A DNA stretch of 64,000 nt, from the NCBI GenBank assembly GCA_918797485.1, contig CAKKNE010000005.1, positions 2,418,001 through 2,482,000 of the forward strand. The letters are read 5' to 3'. Positions within the stretch are counted from its first letter, which is position 1, and every line of letters begins with the position of its first letter. The position numbers and the translations under genes are program-made. This document shows positions 1 to 9,097 of this stretch, in pieces. The DNA is from Pelagomonas calceolata. Its lineage: Eukaryota > Sar > Pelagophyceae > Pelagomonadales > Pelagomonadaceae. Below the pieces are notes generated by a model. It worked only from the letters and a program-made list of their open reading frames with translations. It searched no databases and was not told where the DNA came from.

Positions 1-1273
1 GGTCGAGCGCGTCGCGATACCGGTCCATCGCTAACAACCACTGGCGCTCGCACGCGTGGACCCGCCCCAGCAGAGCGCAGCGCGTCGCGTTGGGCTCGAT
101 CTGCGCGCCTTCCGTGAGCCGCGCGACGGCCGCCGACCAGTTCCGGTTGCAGCCGCGGGCCGCACCCAACAGCGTTAACGCCCGGGCGCGCTGGTTCGCC
201 AGGTCCGCCTCCTCGCGCGAGTGCGCCCGCATCTTGGACGGCGGCGGTAATTCCGGAGGCGCATATTCCAGGTACTTCTCGAAGTCGACCTCCGCACCCC
301 TCCAGTCGCTCAGCTTCGCGCGCACGCAGCCCCGCAGGAAGCGCGCGTGCGCGAAGGGCGCGTCCGCGCCGGCGACTGCTCTCCTCCGCCGCGTCTCGCG
401 GAGCGCGCGCGCCGCGTCCTGCGTCCTGCGCCCGCCGTCGTCCCGCCGGCGCGGCGCGTCGTCGGCGGCGTCGCCGTGCGCCGTCGTCGAGGCCGTGAGC
501 GCGCGCCGCTTGCTGCCGCGCGTCGACTTGTGTCGACTCGCGGCCGTCGCGGGCGGCGCCGGCGCGTCCTCGGGCAAGGCCATCTCGGCCTCGGCCTCCT
601 CGCCCGTCAGGCTCGCGCGAAACCGCCGCTCGGCCGCGTCGAGGTCCGCGGGCTTGCGGTGCGTGTGCTCCTTCTCGAGCATGAGGCCCAAAATGTCGTT
701 CGCTCCACTATAATCGCCCATGGCCGCCGCGCAGCGGGCCTCGCCCAGCTGGCACACGGGCCGTCGTCGTTCCGGCAACAAGTCAAAGGCCGTCGCGAAG
801 GCCTCCCTCGCCTTCCGGAACTCGCCCAATGCATACCTCGCCTCGCCCCGCAGGCTCCAGATCTCGCCACACCTATGATCCTTGCGCCCCGCAAATTTTA
901 AAAGTTCCAGACATTCTTTCAATTCGGCGGGGTCCCTTCGCTCCAGAATGACGCGCGCCTGCGTCATGAACTTGAGGGCCTCTCTCCTTTGATCCCGCGC
1001 GTCTTTCCTAACTTCGCCGTACCACCTTTGTCGAAAGCCGCGCCAGCAGCGCTGCACGTCGGTGGCGTACTTCTGCCACTTCTCGACGTTGGCCCGCTGG
1101 CCCCAGGTCATCTCGAGGCGCGCCATGGCCAAATGCGGCTTCGAGAGGCTCCGCAAAAAGTCGCCCGTCAGCGGCTCGTCCGGGTCGAGGATGAGGCCCG
1201 GGTCGCGCACCAGCGACTCCGCCGCCATGGGCTGGTAGGACTCCTCCTCCTCCTCCGCGTCGGCGGCACCCAT
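1..1273 (-). CDS. TPR-like protein with N-terminal IQ-like motif (3' end outside window)
   Basis: The frame is open from the ATG at 1273 to the left edge, giving the first 424 residues; the C-terminus lies outside. The N-terminus is acidic (MGAADAEEEEE). An IQ-like calmodulin-binding stretch, VQRCWRGFRQRW, lies near residue 65. It is followed by helical segments with TPR spacing, for example around residues 130-165 (EIWSLRGEARYALGEF) and several near the C-terminal side (HARFLRGCVRAKLSDW, TRCALLGRVHACERQW). The middle (about 190-290) is basic, Ala/Arg-rich and probably disordered. TPR arrays are protein-interaction scaffolds; the partner cannot be told from sequence. The gene is divergent from the RING gene at 1638. 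Confidence 0.75.
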   Translation of the reverse strand, partial: MGAADAEEEEESYQPMAAESLVRDPGLILDPDEPLTGDFLRSLSKPHLAMARLEMTWGQRANVEKWQKYATDVQRCWRGFRQRWYGEVRKDARDQRREALKFMTQARVILERRDPAELKECLELLKFAGRKDHRCGEIWSLRGEARYALGEFRKAREAFATAFDLLPERRRPVCQLGEARCAAAMGDYSGANDILGLMLEKEHTHRKPADLDAAERRFRASLTGEEAEAEMALPEDAPAPPATAASRHKSTRGSKRRALTASTTAHGDAADDAPRRRDDGGRRTQDAARALRETRRRRAVAGADAPFAHARFLRGCVRAKLSDWRGAEVDFEKYLEYAPPELPPPSKMRAHSREEADLANQRARALTLLGAARGCNRNWSAAVARLTEGAQIEPNATRCALLGRVHACERQWLLAMDRYRDALD

Positions 1274-1637
1274 TGTTGTTGTGTTTCCTTTGTATTTGTG
1301 TTTTGTGTTTTTGTGTTCAGGGGCAGCCAGACAGTGCCAGGCAGAAGATGTGACGGCGCGAACACCCGCGCACGAGTTCCTACAGATGTCCTACAGATGT
1401 AGCACGCTGCCCTTCGTGTCGTCCGCGCACGGAGCGGCTGATTTAGCGCGTCGAGGGCTGCCCCGCCGCCACCCCGCACCTGGAACAAAAGACCACCGAC
1501 GGCTGCCAAAAGGATATTTCACACGTCCAGGCATGGTAGGCGACTCTGGCACAACGGCGCGCGCTCAAGTTAAGTGCGGCATCAAGGAAATTTGCCGGGA
1601 TGCTCTCGATCTCAGGCTGCCTCTCTGCGTGGGGTGC
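1274..1637. other. Divergent intergenic region (TPR / RING genes)
   Basis: Shared 5' flank of two divergent genes. It contains several GGCAGCC/GGCTGCC heptamers (about 1321, 1501 and 1615), the last about 17 nt before the RING start. No palindromic CTAG element was found here. The plus frame stays open upstream of 1638 back to about 1281, so part of it could encode an N-terminal extension. Confidence 0.4.
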
Positions 1638-2783
1638 ATGGCTTCTAGCTTGGGCAGCAGCGCGAGCTCCCAGCGCGGCAACAGCGCGAGCGCCCAGCGC
1701 GGCACGCTGCGCGGCAACGTCATCCGTCTGAGCAACGTGCATTCATTCGTGATTTCCGACTGTATAACTCCGTGGGACGGTGAAATTGAAGGCGCGACCG
1801 GTCTCAAATGCCACTGGCACGACCAAGGCTGGGGCAATCGGAAGGGCATGGTGTTCGCGCGCACCGCTGGCGGCGCGTGGCATCCCCTCTCTCGGAGCGT
1901 TGCCCCGCATGCGACCGCACGCCTGACGGTCCAACTGCCGCCGTCGCTCCGTGGTCGTCGCGTTCAATTCGGCTACCGCGTGGGCGGCGGCGGCGGTCAC
2001 TCGCTCTCCATCAAGGGAGCCGTTGTCCAGCTCGACACTGAGTCTCCACCGGCCTCGCGGACAGAGCAACCCGCGCCCAGACCGATCTCGCCTCCACAAG
2101 ATATTCGCGCCGACAGCTTCCGCGGCTTCGGCCGTCGTGACGAGGATTTGGCGGAAAAAGCGCTGCCGCTCGCGCTCGTCGGCAGGTATGAAGTGCGCAC
2201 GGTGTATAATGGCAAAGACGACCTCGTCATCGAAAAAGAGAGGCTCTCGTGGAAGGGCGCGCATGTGGCCGCGAGGGAAGTGCTCCTTGACTATCTGGAG
2301 AACGGCTGGTTGCGCCTGTGTTTCACCGTCTTCTGCCCGAACCAGTCGACGGACTGGCTGCGCGGCGCGGGCGGTGGCCCGCTGGTGGGCGTCATCGAGT
2401 CCTTCGACATTGTCTTCATGTCCTCTGACATTCTTGGTAGGACTACCACCTTCCGAGGAGACTTCCGCCGGCAGGGCGAGGGCATCCTCCCCACCAAGGG
2501 CGAGCGCAAGGAGTCGCTCAACGATCGCATGGCACGCATGCCGCAACTCGTGCGCTCGGTCTCTTCCGACCCGGAGGCCACATGCCCCATATGTCTTGGC
2601 AATTGGGACGCCGACGGCCTCGTGCAGACGCAGACCGAGTGCGGCCATTCGTTTTGCGCGCGATGCGTCGTCTCCGTTTGCAACATGACGCCGCCCAATA
2701 CCTCGGGCACATGCCCACTCTGTCGGAAGACTGTGACTCTCGCGGGACTGCGCCGCGTGCGGCGCGCCGCCGAGGTGTCGTAG
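1638..2783 (+). CDS. RING-finger protein, probable E3 ubiquitin ligase
   Basis: A 381-residue protein with a C3HC4 RING at its C-terminus (about residues 316-367): CPICLGNWDADG, then ECGHSFCARCV and GTCPLCRKTV supply the eight metal ligands. RING domains recruit E2 enzymes for ubiquitin transfer. The N-terminal 300 residues are not a family I recognise; they contain a Gly-rich patch (VGGGGGHSLS) and a conserved-looking region ending IESFDIVFMSSDILG. I chose the ATG at 1638 (MASSLGSS) because upstream sequence in this frame looks non-coding and carries the GGCTGCC motif of other 5' flanks; the frame has no stop back to 1281. It converges with the sulfotransferase 27 bp away. Confidence 0.8.
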   Translation: MASSLGSSASSQRGNSASAQRGTLRGNVIRLSNVHSFVISDCITPWDGEIEGATGLKCHWHDQGWGNRKGMVFARTAGGAWHPLSRSVAPHATARLTVQLPPSLRGRRVQFGYRVGGGGGHSLSIKGAVVQLDTESPPASRTEQPAPRPISPPQDIRADSFRGFGRRDEDLAEKALPLALVGRYEVRTVYNGKDDLVIEKERLSWKGAHVAAREVLLDYLENGWLRLCFTVFCPNQSTDWLRGAGGGPLVGVIESFDIVFMSSDILGRTTTFRGDFRRQGEGILPTKGERKESLNDRMARMPQLVRSVSSDPEATCPICLGNWDADGLVQTQTECGHSFCARCVVSVCNMTPPNTSGTCPLCRKTVTLAGLRRVRRAAEVS

Positions 2784-2810
2784 ATATAAGTATGTACAAC
2801 ATATATACAA

Positions 2811-3788
2811 CTACAAGGCGTACCCCAGCCGCCCCATGGCCTCCCGCCAGCCCGGTAGCAGCGCGTCGAAATCGGCTTCCCCGCACTCGTCGCGCCACGC
2901 CGTCGTCGAGCCTTCCCGGACGAGCCGGAAGCCGTTCCGGCGCGCATCGGGGTAGAGCTGGTCGAAGAGAGGCGTGCCCGTGGCCTCCTCGGCGCGTTGC
3001 ATCGCTTTTCTGTCGCTCATGCGTATGACGTCCGCGAGGCGCTCCTGCGTCACATCGGTGCCGAGCCACGTCGCCAACTCGCTCAGCGTTGCCTCCGGCT
3101 TACTATGGAGGTCCTCGTACTTGAGGAAAAAAACGTCGGCGTCGGCGGCGGCGTCGAGGTAGCTCGTCACGTGCTTTGGCCAGTCGAAGCCGTACCGACT
3201 CTCGTCCATCCGCAAAAAGTCCGCGTAGGACGACGTGTTCGCAACGTTCCCGAGCTGCGTCTGAAACTTGTAAAAGGAGCAAAGGGTGGCGCGCGGGTCC
3301 CGGACCATGTAGATGATGCGCCGCCACCGCTCAGGGCAGTTCGGGCAGAGGCACTGCGACCAGTCCATATTTTTAAGCTCTGCTGCACAGGGCTCGCCGC
3401 CGACGGATCGGTGCTCGGCCGTGCCGATCGCGCCGGCGCGCCAGGGCTGGTGGCTCTTGAACACGCGCCCGCGTGGGCCGCGGTTGAACGCCTGGCGCGC
3501 CGGGCCCAGCTCGAGGTCCGGCATACGCCGCTCCGCCTCGGCGAACGTGAGGGCGTCGAGTTTCTCGTCGAGCAGGCGCAGGATCAGAAAGCGCGCCCAG
3601 TGCGACCCGCTCTTCGGGAAGCTCGCGAGCAACACGTCGTCCGGCCGCGGCGTCTCGCGCGCGACCTCGGCCACGTCGATCCGTCGCTCGGCGCTGATGC
3701 CCAGCGCGACGAGCGCCGCGAAGGCGGCCACGAGCGCGGCCAGGCCGAGGCGTTGGTGGGCTGGGTTCGGCTGTTGTTGCTGCACCAT
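2811..3788 (-). CDS. Membrane-anchored PAPS-dependent sulfotransferase
   Basis: 325 residues. One N-terminal membrane segment (about 13-33, LGLAALVAAFAALVALG) gives a type II Golgi topology. The 5'-phosphosulfate loop is FPKSGSHWARF (57-67), and the 3'-phosphate site is MVRDPRATLCSFYKF (about 165). The C-terminal region FRLVREGSTTAWRDE corresponds to the RKG...GDW region of cytosolic-type sulfotransferases, though the canonical RKGxxGxW is degenerate. It probably transfers sulfate to a glycan, lipid or phenolic; the substrate is unknown. ATG at 3788 is the first in frame. Confidence 0.85.
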   Translation of the reverse strand: MVQQQQPNPAHQRLGLAALVAAFAALVALGISAERRIDVAEVARETPRPDDVLLASFPKSGSHWARFLILRLLDEKLDALTFAEAERRMPDLELGPARQAFNRGPRGRVFKSHQPWRAGAIGTAEHRSVGGEPCAAELKNMDWSQCLCPNCPERWRRIIYMVRDPRATLCSFYKFQTQLGNVANTSSYADFLRMDESRYGFDWPKHVTSYLDAAADADVFFLKYEDLHSKPEATLSELATWLGTDVTQERLADVIRMSDRKAMQRAEEATGTPLFDQLYPDARRNGFRLVREGSTTAWRDECGEADFDALLPGWREAMGRLGYAL

Positions 3789-3790
3789 AT

Positions 3791-4138
3791 CTACTGCGGT
3801 AGGTCAAAGCCGACGAATTTCAGGACCGCCGCATTAATTTCAGTGCGATTCGCCTTGTGCTTACAGAGGAGGTCGGCGAGCAAGGGCTTGAGTGCGCGGC
3901 GCCGTGCCTGCCGCGCCTTTAGGTCCCGGGCTATCTGACTACCGATCTCTAAACGGCGGGCAGCTTTGCAAGCGTCGCAATAATTTCTGGGGTGATAACC
4001 CCTTAGCTCTAGCTCGAAATGAGTGTTTTTACCACACCGCCACAGCTGATTGGTAGACACGCAAAAAGGCGGATAAATGCCAAGCTCTTCGTATCCAAAG
4101 ATATTCCTGTCCGGAGCAGCAAAGCCAACTCCACTCAT
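3791..4138 (-). CDS. Small zinc-ribbon-like hypothetical protein
   Basis: A 115-residue ORF from ATG 4138 (MSGVGFAAPD). It has a Cys pair plus an upstream Cys arranged as in small zinc ribbons: WRCGKNTHFELELRGY followed by YCDACKAARR. The C-terminal half is basic and helical. Base composition is visibly less GC-rich than neighbouring genes, and its stop lies 2 bp before the sulfotransferase ATG on the same strand. This could be a real small gene, a captured foreign gene, or an open stretch in the sulfotransferase 5' flank. A copy of the CTAG palindrome lies 60-83 bp upstream, which favours a transcribed unit. Confidence 0.4.
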   Translation of the reverse strand: MSGVGFAAPDRNIFGYEELGIYPPFCVSTNQLWRCGKNTHFELELRGYHPRNYCDACKAARRLEIGSQIARDLKARQARRRALKPLLADLLCKHKANRTEINAAVLKFVGFDLPQ

Positions 4139-4197
4139 GCCACAGCAGTTATGAGCGCTTCGCGCCAACGCGCAACAAAAGTCGGGCGCGGCAGCCA

Positions 4198-4221
4198 GCT
4201 AGCGTCCTGTAAGGCACTAGC
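4198..4221 (+). promoter_or_regulatory. CTAG palindrome, copy 1
   Basis: The 24-mer begins GCTAGCGTCC and ends GGCACTAGC. It is identical, on the opposite strand, to copy 2 at 11990-12013. It lies between the divergent zinc-ribbon ORF and NmrA gene. Confidence 0.6.
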
Positions 4222-4387
4222 GAAGCTGATGTTTGCTCTCGCATGCCTTCTCGCGGACCACAAAGGCGCTAGAGATAGCCAACGCTCCCGCAGCGCAAGA
4301 TAACAACCATTACTTGTCGATCGGCAAGAGCTCTGCGCTCAACTTCGCGCGAAGGGCAGCCATATCACACGCTGCTGCCATACACTG

Positions 4388-5311
4388 ATGGCATCGATGT
4401 GCAAAAAGAAGATGCGAGTCGCCGTCGCCGGCGCCACGGGCAACGTTGGACAACATGTCGTGCGCGCTTTGCTGGATGCGGGCCACGAGGTGCGCGCGCT
4501 CACGCGCGACCACCGCAAAGGCGAGGAGGTGCTGGGCCGGCACGCGCGCCTCCGCTTGGTCGAGGGCGAGGGCGACGACGCAGGCGCGCTGTGTACGGCA
4601 TGTATCAAATGCGACGCGGCCTTCCTCGCGTGCGCGAACTGCGAGGAACAGGCGGAGAACGAGATCGCGTTCGTGGATGCCGCACGCAGCGCAGGTGTGG
4701 AGTTCCTTGTCAAGCTGGGCACGATCCGCCAGTACACCTCGCCCACGTCGGACGTGGCGTACGCACGGCGCCATGCGGCAATAGAGGCGCACCTGGAGAA
4801 GACACCCCCAAAATGCCACATGAAGTGGGCGGTGCTGAGCCCAAACTGCTTCATGAGCAATCATCTGGCCGACGTCTTCGGCGCGCTGCCGGCGACGTCG
4901 ACGATCGCGTACCCGCTCGACGCTGACGCAGGAGCGCGGCTCGTGGACCCGCGGGACGTCGGCGAGCTGGCGGCGGCGATGCTCACGCGGCCCGAGAATT
5001 ATGATGCGCTCCACGGCAGGAAGCTCGACGTGAGCGGCCCCGAGGAAATAAACATGGGCGAGCTCGCTGCCATGTATTCAGAGGCCCTGGGGCGACCGAT
5101 CCGCTTCGAGCGCGTCTCCGTCGAGAAGTGGGTCGCGGCCGCCTCTCGTCACATCCCCGCGTGGCTCGCGGAAGATGTAGTCAAAAACTTCGAGCTCTGG
5201 AACGCCGGCGAGTTGTGTTTTGAGACGTCGCCGGAGGCGCAGCCCCTGCCCGCGCGGACGATGCGGCAGTGGGTACAGGAGTTGGCGCCCCGGAGCCCCC
5301 CACCAGAATAA
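4388..5311 (+). CDS. NmrA-like NAD(P)-binding reductase/sensor (atypical SDR)
   Basis: 307 residues with an N-terminal Rossmann dinucleotide motif VAVAGATGNVGQHVV (GxxGxxG, residues 11-25), followed by acidic and hydrophobic strands typical of the NmrA/HSCARG atypical short-chain dehydrogenase group. There is no classical YxxxK pair, so it may be a redox sensor, isomerase or quinone/alcohol reductase rather than a standard SDR. The C-terminal part (LDVSGPEEINMGELA, SVEKWVAAA) matches the substrate domain of the family. It is cytosolic, with no targeting signal. Its TAA stop is 4 bp from the stop of the convergent secreted-protein gene. The start at 4388 gives MASMCKKKMRVAV; Met9 is an alternative. 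Confidence 0.85.
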   Translation: MASMCKKKMRVAVAGATGNVGQHVVRALLDAGHEVRALTRDHRKGEEVLGRHARLRLVEGEGDDAGALCTACIKCDAAFLACANCEEQAENEIAFVDAARSAGVEFLVKLGTIRQYTSPTSDVAYARRHAAIEAHLEKTPPKCHMKWAVLSPNCFMSNHLADVFGALPATSTIAYPLDADAGARLVDPRDVGELAAAMLTRPENYDALHGRKLDVSGPEEINMGELAAMYSEALGRPIRFERVSVEKWVAAASRHIPAWLAEDVVKNFELWNAGELCFETSPEAQPLPARTMRQWVQELAPRSPPPE

Positions 5312-5315
5312 ACAA

Positions 5316-7568
5316 CTAGAATGTATCCACGTAGCTCCCGTCCTCGCGCACCATCGTGTAGGGGAAGTAGCGGTCGTTCACCGAGTCGAACGTGCACGTC
5401 GGCTCCGTGACCCTAAACGCCTTCTTCTGCTGCACGACGAAGTTGTACCTCGTGCGCTGCACCCACCAGATCTGGTAGTTGTGGCGCGGCTGGTGGAGCT
5501 CCACATCACTGGTTCGGAACGGGTAGTGCGTCCTGCCTCCATTGAACGTCACGAGGATATAATCCTCGTCATTATCATACTGCACCTCCATCATGTCCAC
5601 GCACGTCGTCCGAGCCGTCGGCATACACGAAACTTGACCCATCATGCCCACGAACGAAAACTTCGTGTCCCGGTCATTGAAGGTGCAGTCGCCGCCTTCG
5701 GAACAGGCGTCCCAGTCCGCCAGACAACCGTCGTTCCCGAGAGGCCCGTCCTCCTTGTCCCACCGTTTTCTCTCTTCGTCCCAGCGTCGTTCCCTTTGAT
5801 AATTGCCCGTGGCGCCGTCCGCAAATAAGCCCTGCCGGTCGGGGTGCGCCGCGCACCCCGGGAAGAAGAAGCATCTTCCTTTATATCTCTTCCCTTTCAA
5901 ATAATGCGAAGCGTAGCGTGTAGGAAACAAGTCCGACCGATCTTGCGGAAAGATCGGCGGCGTCGCCGTCAGGTCGCCCGGCACCATCGCTTTGAAGCAC
6001 GCTCCGCCGGGCGCCTCGGCGCCGCCCGCGCCGAACCGAAAAATCCAGGACTCGTTGTGCTGCGGCCTTCTCGCGTTCGGCGCGTCCGTGCCGGGCCCCG
6101 ACGGGTACTTGCCCTCCCGATCGATGGTCCCGGGGCAGTCCATCAACGTCAAACGGACCCAGCCCTCGTCGCCGCCGTGCGCGATGGGCTTGATGCACTC
6201 GTTCGGGTTGTCCTCGTCGTACTCGGCGCACTCCTGGATGTCGTCCTGCTCCTCCACATATATATCCGTCATGTTCTCGGTCTTGGGGCACTCCTGGTTG
6301 TAATTCCGCCGCTGGCCCCAGTCGTACGTGTAGTCGGCGCACATGATTTTGTCCTCGTTTTCGTCCATGACCGGGCAGTAGGGATACGAGTTGACGGCGA
6401 CGTCGTTCTGCTTGAAGTGGTCTAGGCTCGTGAGCTTCGCGGCCCAGGGTCCCACCGTGTTTTCGTACGCGTTTTTGGGGCAGTAGCTATAGCCCGTCTT
6501 GTCCTCGTTATTAAACGCCGGCGGGCAGCAGCACCAGGGCGACTGTTCCTTCACGAAGACCATGCTGCCTACTCGCATCGTAGATTCCGCATAGTTGCAC
6601 AGTATTTTGTCTGTGACACCAATCCCATACGTCATGTTTATCGTTTGTGTGGTATATCCGCTGATGTTTGTGGAGGTGATGCGCTGTTCATTGATGATAA
6701 ACTCCTCATCGGGGTGGTACGGCGAGCCGTTCTCCCGATGAATCTCGAGGAACGTGCCGCAGTGCTGATGCTCGCTAAAGTCGGGATCGTCGGGGTTCGG
6801 GGATGTGCCACAATTAATAACCACTGCGGTCTGGGCGATGCCCACTTGCACGCAATTTGGTCGAGTGATACCTGTCTCGATGTCCGTGCACGGCTGTCGG
6901 GCATCGACCGTCGCGTTGTTATCACTACAATTGGGCTTGATGGGGAAGGGCCTATTACCCAACCGCATGCCCTGGCAATGTGTCTTATCTGATAATGGTC
7001 GTAGTAACCCATCCTCGCCCAATCTATACAAGTATTCGCCCTGTTCGGAAGCGATGCCGTCACACCCTTCATCTAAAAAAACCTCGTCGTCCGCTCGTCT
7101 CAGTTCTCCCTCTTCGATCTCGCCGCCGTAGACATCCACCAAGTTCACATTCGCTAAAATTTCACCAGGAGGCGCCAGTAACATATGATCAAATTTCGAG
7201 GTCGGCACGCGCGGGTAATAATCCACGAGCTCGCGCTTCACCCAAGGATACACCGCCGAGCCAAAGCGATGCACGCAGCAATCGGGCACACACGTATCCG
7301 GCGCGTCCATGCAGCCGCACGGGTCGACGATCATGCCGATCGCATACAACTGCGGATGCGGCGGTCTAAAAACATATTGGTCCCGGTCAAAGAACAAGCG
7401 CGCGGGATAGAAGTGGTCCTGCGTGTCCTTCGTGTTCCGGATTTCATCTTGCAAAGTCGCCTCGGACAGCTCCATGGCTTCTTTATATTGTTCGGACGTC
7501 TCGACGAACTGGGCGGTCGTTTGTGTCGTTGTGAGGAGGAGGAGCCATGCGACGCGCATCGTCCGCAT
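5316..7568 (-). CDS. Large Cys-rich secreted protein of unknown function
   Basis: From ATG 7568 the product is 750 residues. A signal peptide is clear (MRTMRVAWLLLLTTTQTTAQF). The body is rich in paired cysteines (DPCGCMDAPDTCVPDCC, SPWCCCPPAF) and in Asn-Glu/Asp loops, with many N-glycosylation sequons, so a disulfide-bonded extracellular or cell-surface protein is likely. I see no clear C-terminal membrane span. The frame continues upstream to 7703, but that extension would bury the signal peptide. I do not recognise the family; it looks like the large hypothetical secreted proteins common in stramenopile genomes. Function is not assigned. Confidence 0.7.
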   Translation of the reverse strand: MRTMRVAWLLLLTTTQTTAQFVETSEQYKEAMELSEATLQDEIRNTKDTQDHFYPARLFFDRDQYVFRPPHPQLYAIGMIVDPCGCMDAPDTCVPDCCVHRFGSAVYPWVKRELVDYYPRVPTSKFDHMLLAPPGEILANVNLVDVYGGEIEEGELRRADDEVFLDEGCDGIASEQGEYLYRLGEDGLLRPLSDKTHCQGMRLGNRPFPIKPNCSDNNATVDARQPCTDIETGITRPNCVQVGIAQTAVVINCGTSPNPDDPDFSEHQHCGTFLEIHRENGSPYHPDEEFIINEQRITSTNISGYTTQTINMTYGIGVTDKILCNYAESTMRVGSMVFVKEQSPWCCCPPAFNNEDKTGYSYCPKNAYENTVGPWAAKLTSLDHFKQNDVAVNSYPYCPVMDENEDKIMCADYTYDWGQRRNYNQECPKTENMTDIYVEEQDDIQECAEYDEDNPNECIKPIAHGGDEGWVRLTLMDCPGTIDREGKYPSGPGTDAPNARRPQHNESWIFRFGAGGAEAPGGACFKAMVPGDLTATPPIFPQDRSDLFPTRYASHYLKGKRYKGRCFFFPGCAAHPDRQGLFADGATGNYQRERRWDEERKRWDKEDGPLGNDGCLADWDACSEGGDCTFNDRDTKFSFVGMMGQVSCMPTARTTCVDMMEVQYDNDEDYILVTFNGGRTHYPFRTSDVELHQPRHNYQIWWVQRTRYNFVVQQKKAFRVTEPTCTFDSVNDRYFPYTMVREDGSYVDTF

Positions 7569-8020
7569 CGTCGTCGTCGCGGTGGCGCCCCTCGCCCGCC
7601 GCGGCGTCGGTGCTGCTCCTCGGCCAGGGGCTGCCCAAGCACCCAAGGTACGATCTCTCCCGGCGGCGTGCGCTCGCGGGCGACCACTAGGCGTCCTGGG
7701 CACCTCGTGTCGACGCGTGAGGCCCGGAGGCTGCCTCTCTGGGCCAGGCTCGGCAGTCTCAGCGTAACGCGATTGCTAGTGTAGCCACACACTAGCTGGG
7801 ATTTCGATCCGATCAGGGCAGCCATCCGGCTAACCGTCGCACGATCAAGCGCTGCCGGTTGAGAGGCCGTCTCTCCTCCGTCGTGCACACGCTCTCGTCG
7901 CTATACGCGGCGGCGTCGGCTCATTGTGCCTCGCGACATCGGCAAGTTGGCCGCCACCGTTCCGTCGGGCAGCCCTCTCCCGCCGTTCGGCGCAACTGCG
8001 AAGCAAAACTCACCAGCAGC
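7569..8020. other. Divergent promoter region (secreted protein / unknown)
   Basis: 452 bp between divergent starts. It holds a CTAG palindrome (7775-7796) and GGCAGCC/GGCTGCC heptamers near 7728, 7816 and 7968. No further gene was seen. Confidence 0.45.
7775..7796. promoter_or_regulatory. CTAG palindrome, copy 8 (symmetric)
   Basis: GCTAGTGT, six bases, then ACACTAGC: both half-sites are of the T type. It lies about 207 bp and 224 bp from the two divergent starts. Confidence 0.55.
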
Positions 8021-9094
8021 ATGGAACCGAGCTGGGCCCCGGGCCTCAAGGCCCTCGTGCGCCGGCACCGCTACGACTTCGCGGCCGCGGCGGCCGAGGT
8101 CGGCGCCACGGCCAAGGAGCTCCGGATGGAGCTGTCGCGGCAGGAGTTCGGCGTAGCGGCGCCGCCGCCGCCGCCGCTGCCGCCAAAAGCACCGAAGCCC
8201 GCGCCACAAATGCAACCGCCCCCGGAGCCCGTCCTGGACAGCGACGACGACGTCGGGCCCATCGACATCGACGCGCTGCGGACGCGCCGCGGCCTTCAGC
8301 CCGCTCCCAAGCCGGACGCTCTCGTAAAACCGCAGGCGTCGTGGGACGCCGAGAGCTTTTTTAGGGAGGAGCAGCGGCGCGACCGCGAGAATTTTGAAAG
8401 GAAGCAGAAGGTGTTCGATCGGGTCCTGGCGACGCTCGGCGGCAATCAGGGGACCGAGAACGTGCCGCGCGACGTGCTCGAGGCGTTTAAAAGGTCTAGG
8501 GAGAAGGAAGAAGATCGGTTGTTCGAGCAGGAGGAAGCCATTAGGGAGAGGGCCGAGGCGCGGCGTCTCCAGGCCCAGCGCGAGACGTTGCGGCGGCGTT
8601 TTGAGAAGGGCTCGCCGGACGCCGTCGGCCTGGATCCGCTCGCCGTCAAGAAGCCGAAGGAAGCCACGGAGACGCGCGAGGAGCTGGCCAAGGCCGCGGC
8701 GGCCATGATGCCTAGGAGAGGAGGCAGCATCAACTACGACCCGGCCGGGCTCGACAAAATCCTCGACGGCATCGAACGCGAGCACGGAAATATAGAAGAC
8801 GGGCCCATCTCGGCCGAGCTGAGCGAGCTCTTCGCGCTCATGGACGCGGCGCCCAAATCCAAGAAGAAGGCCGCGGCGCCGCCGCGGCCCCCCGACCGGA
8901 ACAACCGCTTCTCTGCTTTATCGTCGCCCGAGCGCAAGCCGCCGCCGGCGAAGCGCGGCCCGGCGAGCCGCGGGACGCCCGGCGGCCCGTCAGCGCGGAG
9001 TCGCGACTACGGCGTGCGCGCGGACTCCGACGGATCCGACGACGACGACGACTGGCGGAAGGCGCGGGCGGCGCGGAAGACTACTAAGGCTTAG
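8021..9094 (+). CDS. Hypothetical acidic/charged protein with N-terminal helical motif
   Basis: 357 residues from ATG 8021 (MEPSWAPGLKALVRRH). The N-terminal 45 residues resemble a short SANT/helix-turn motif seen at the start of several cilium- and microtubule-associated proteins (LVRRHRYDFAAAAAEVGATA). A Pro-rich linker follows (PPPPPLPPKAPKPAP), then a long charged helical region (about 130-230, EERQQ/KRSREKEEDRLFEQEE-like), then NYDPAGLDKILDGIEREHG. The tail is Arg/Asp-rich (DSDGSDDDDDW). No enzyme motif. The stop is 3 bp from the convergent neighbour's stop. Homology to a named family is not established. Confidence 0.65.
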   Translation: MEPSWAPGLKALVRRHRYDFAAAAAEVGATAKELRMELSRQEFGVAAPPPPPLPPKAPKPAPQMQPPPEPVLDSDDDVGPIDIDALRTRRGLQPAPKPDALVKPQASWDAESFFREEQRRDRENFERKQKVFDRVLATLGGNQGTENVPRDVLEAFKRSREKEEDRLFEQEEAIRERAEARRLQAQRETLRRRFEKGSPDAVGLDPLAVKKPKEATETREELAKAAAAMMPRRGGSINYDPAGLDKILDGIEREHGNIEDGPISAELSELFALMDAAPKSKKKAAAPPRPPDRNNRFSALSSPERKPPPAKRGPASRGTPGGPSARSRDYGVRADSDGSDDDDDWRKARAARKTTKA

Positions 9095-9097
9095 TTC

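Noticed and set aside
7790-7870. Possible tRNA (a TTCGATCC-like T-loop)
   Set aside because: No acceptor stem or anticodon arm could be paired on either strand.
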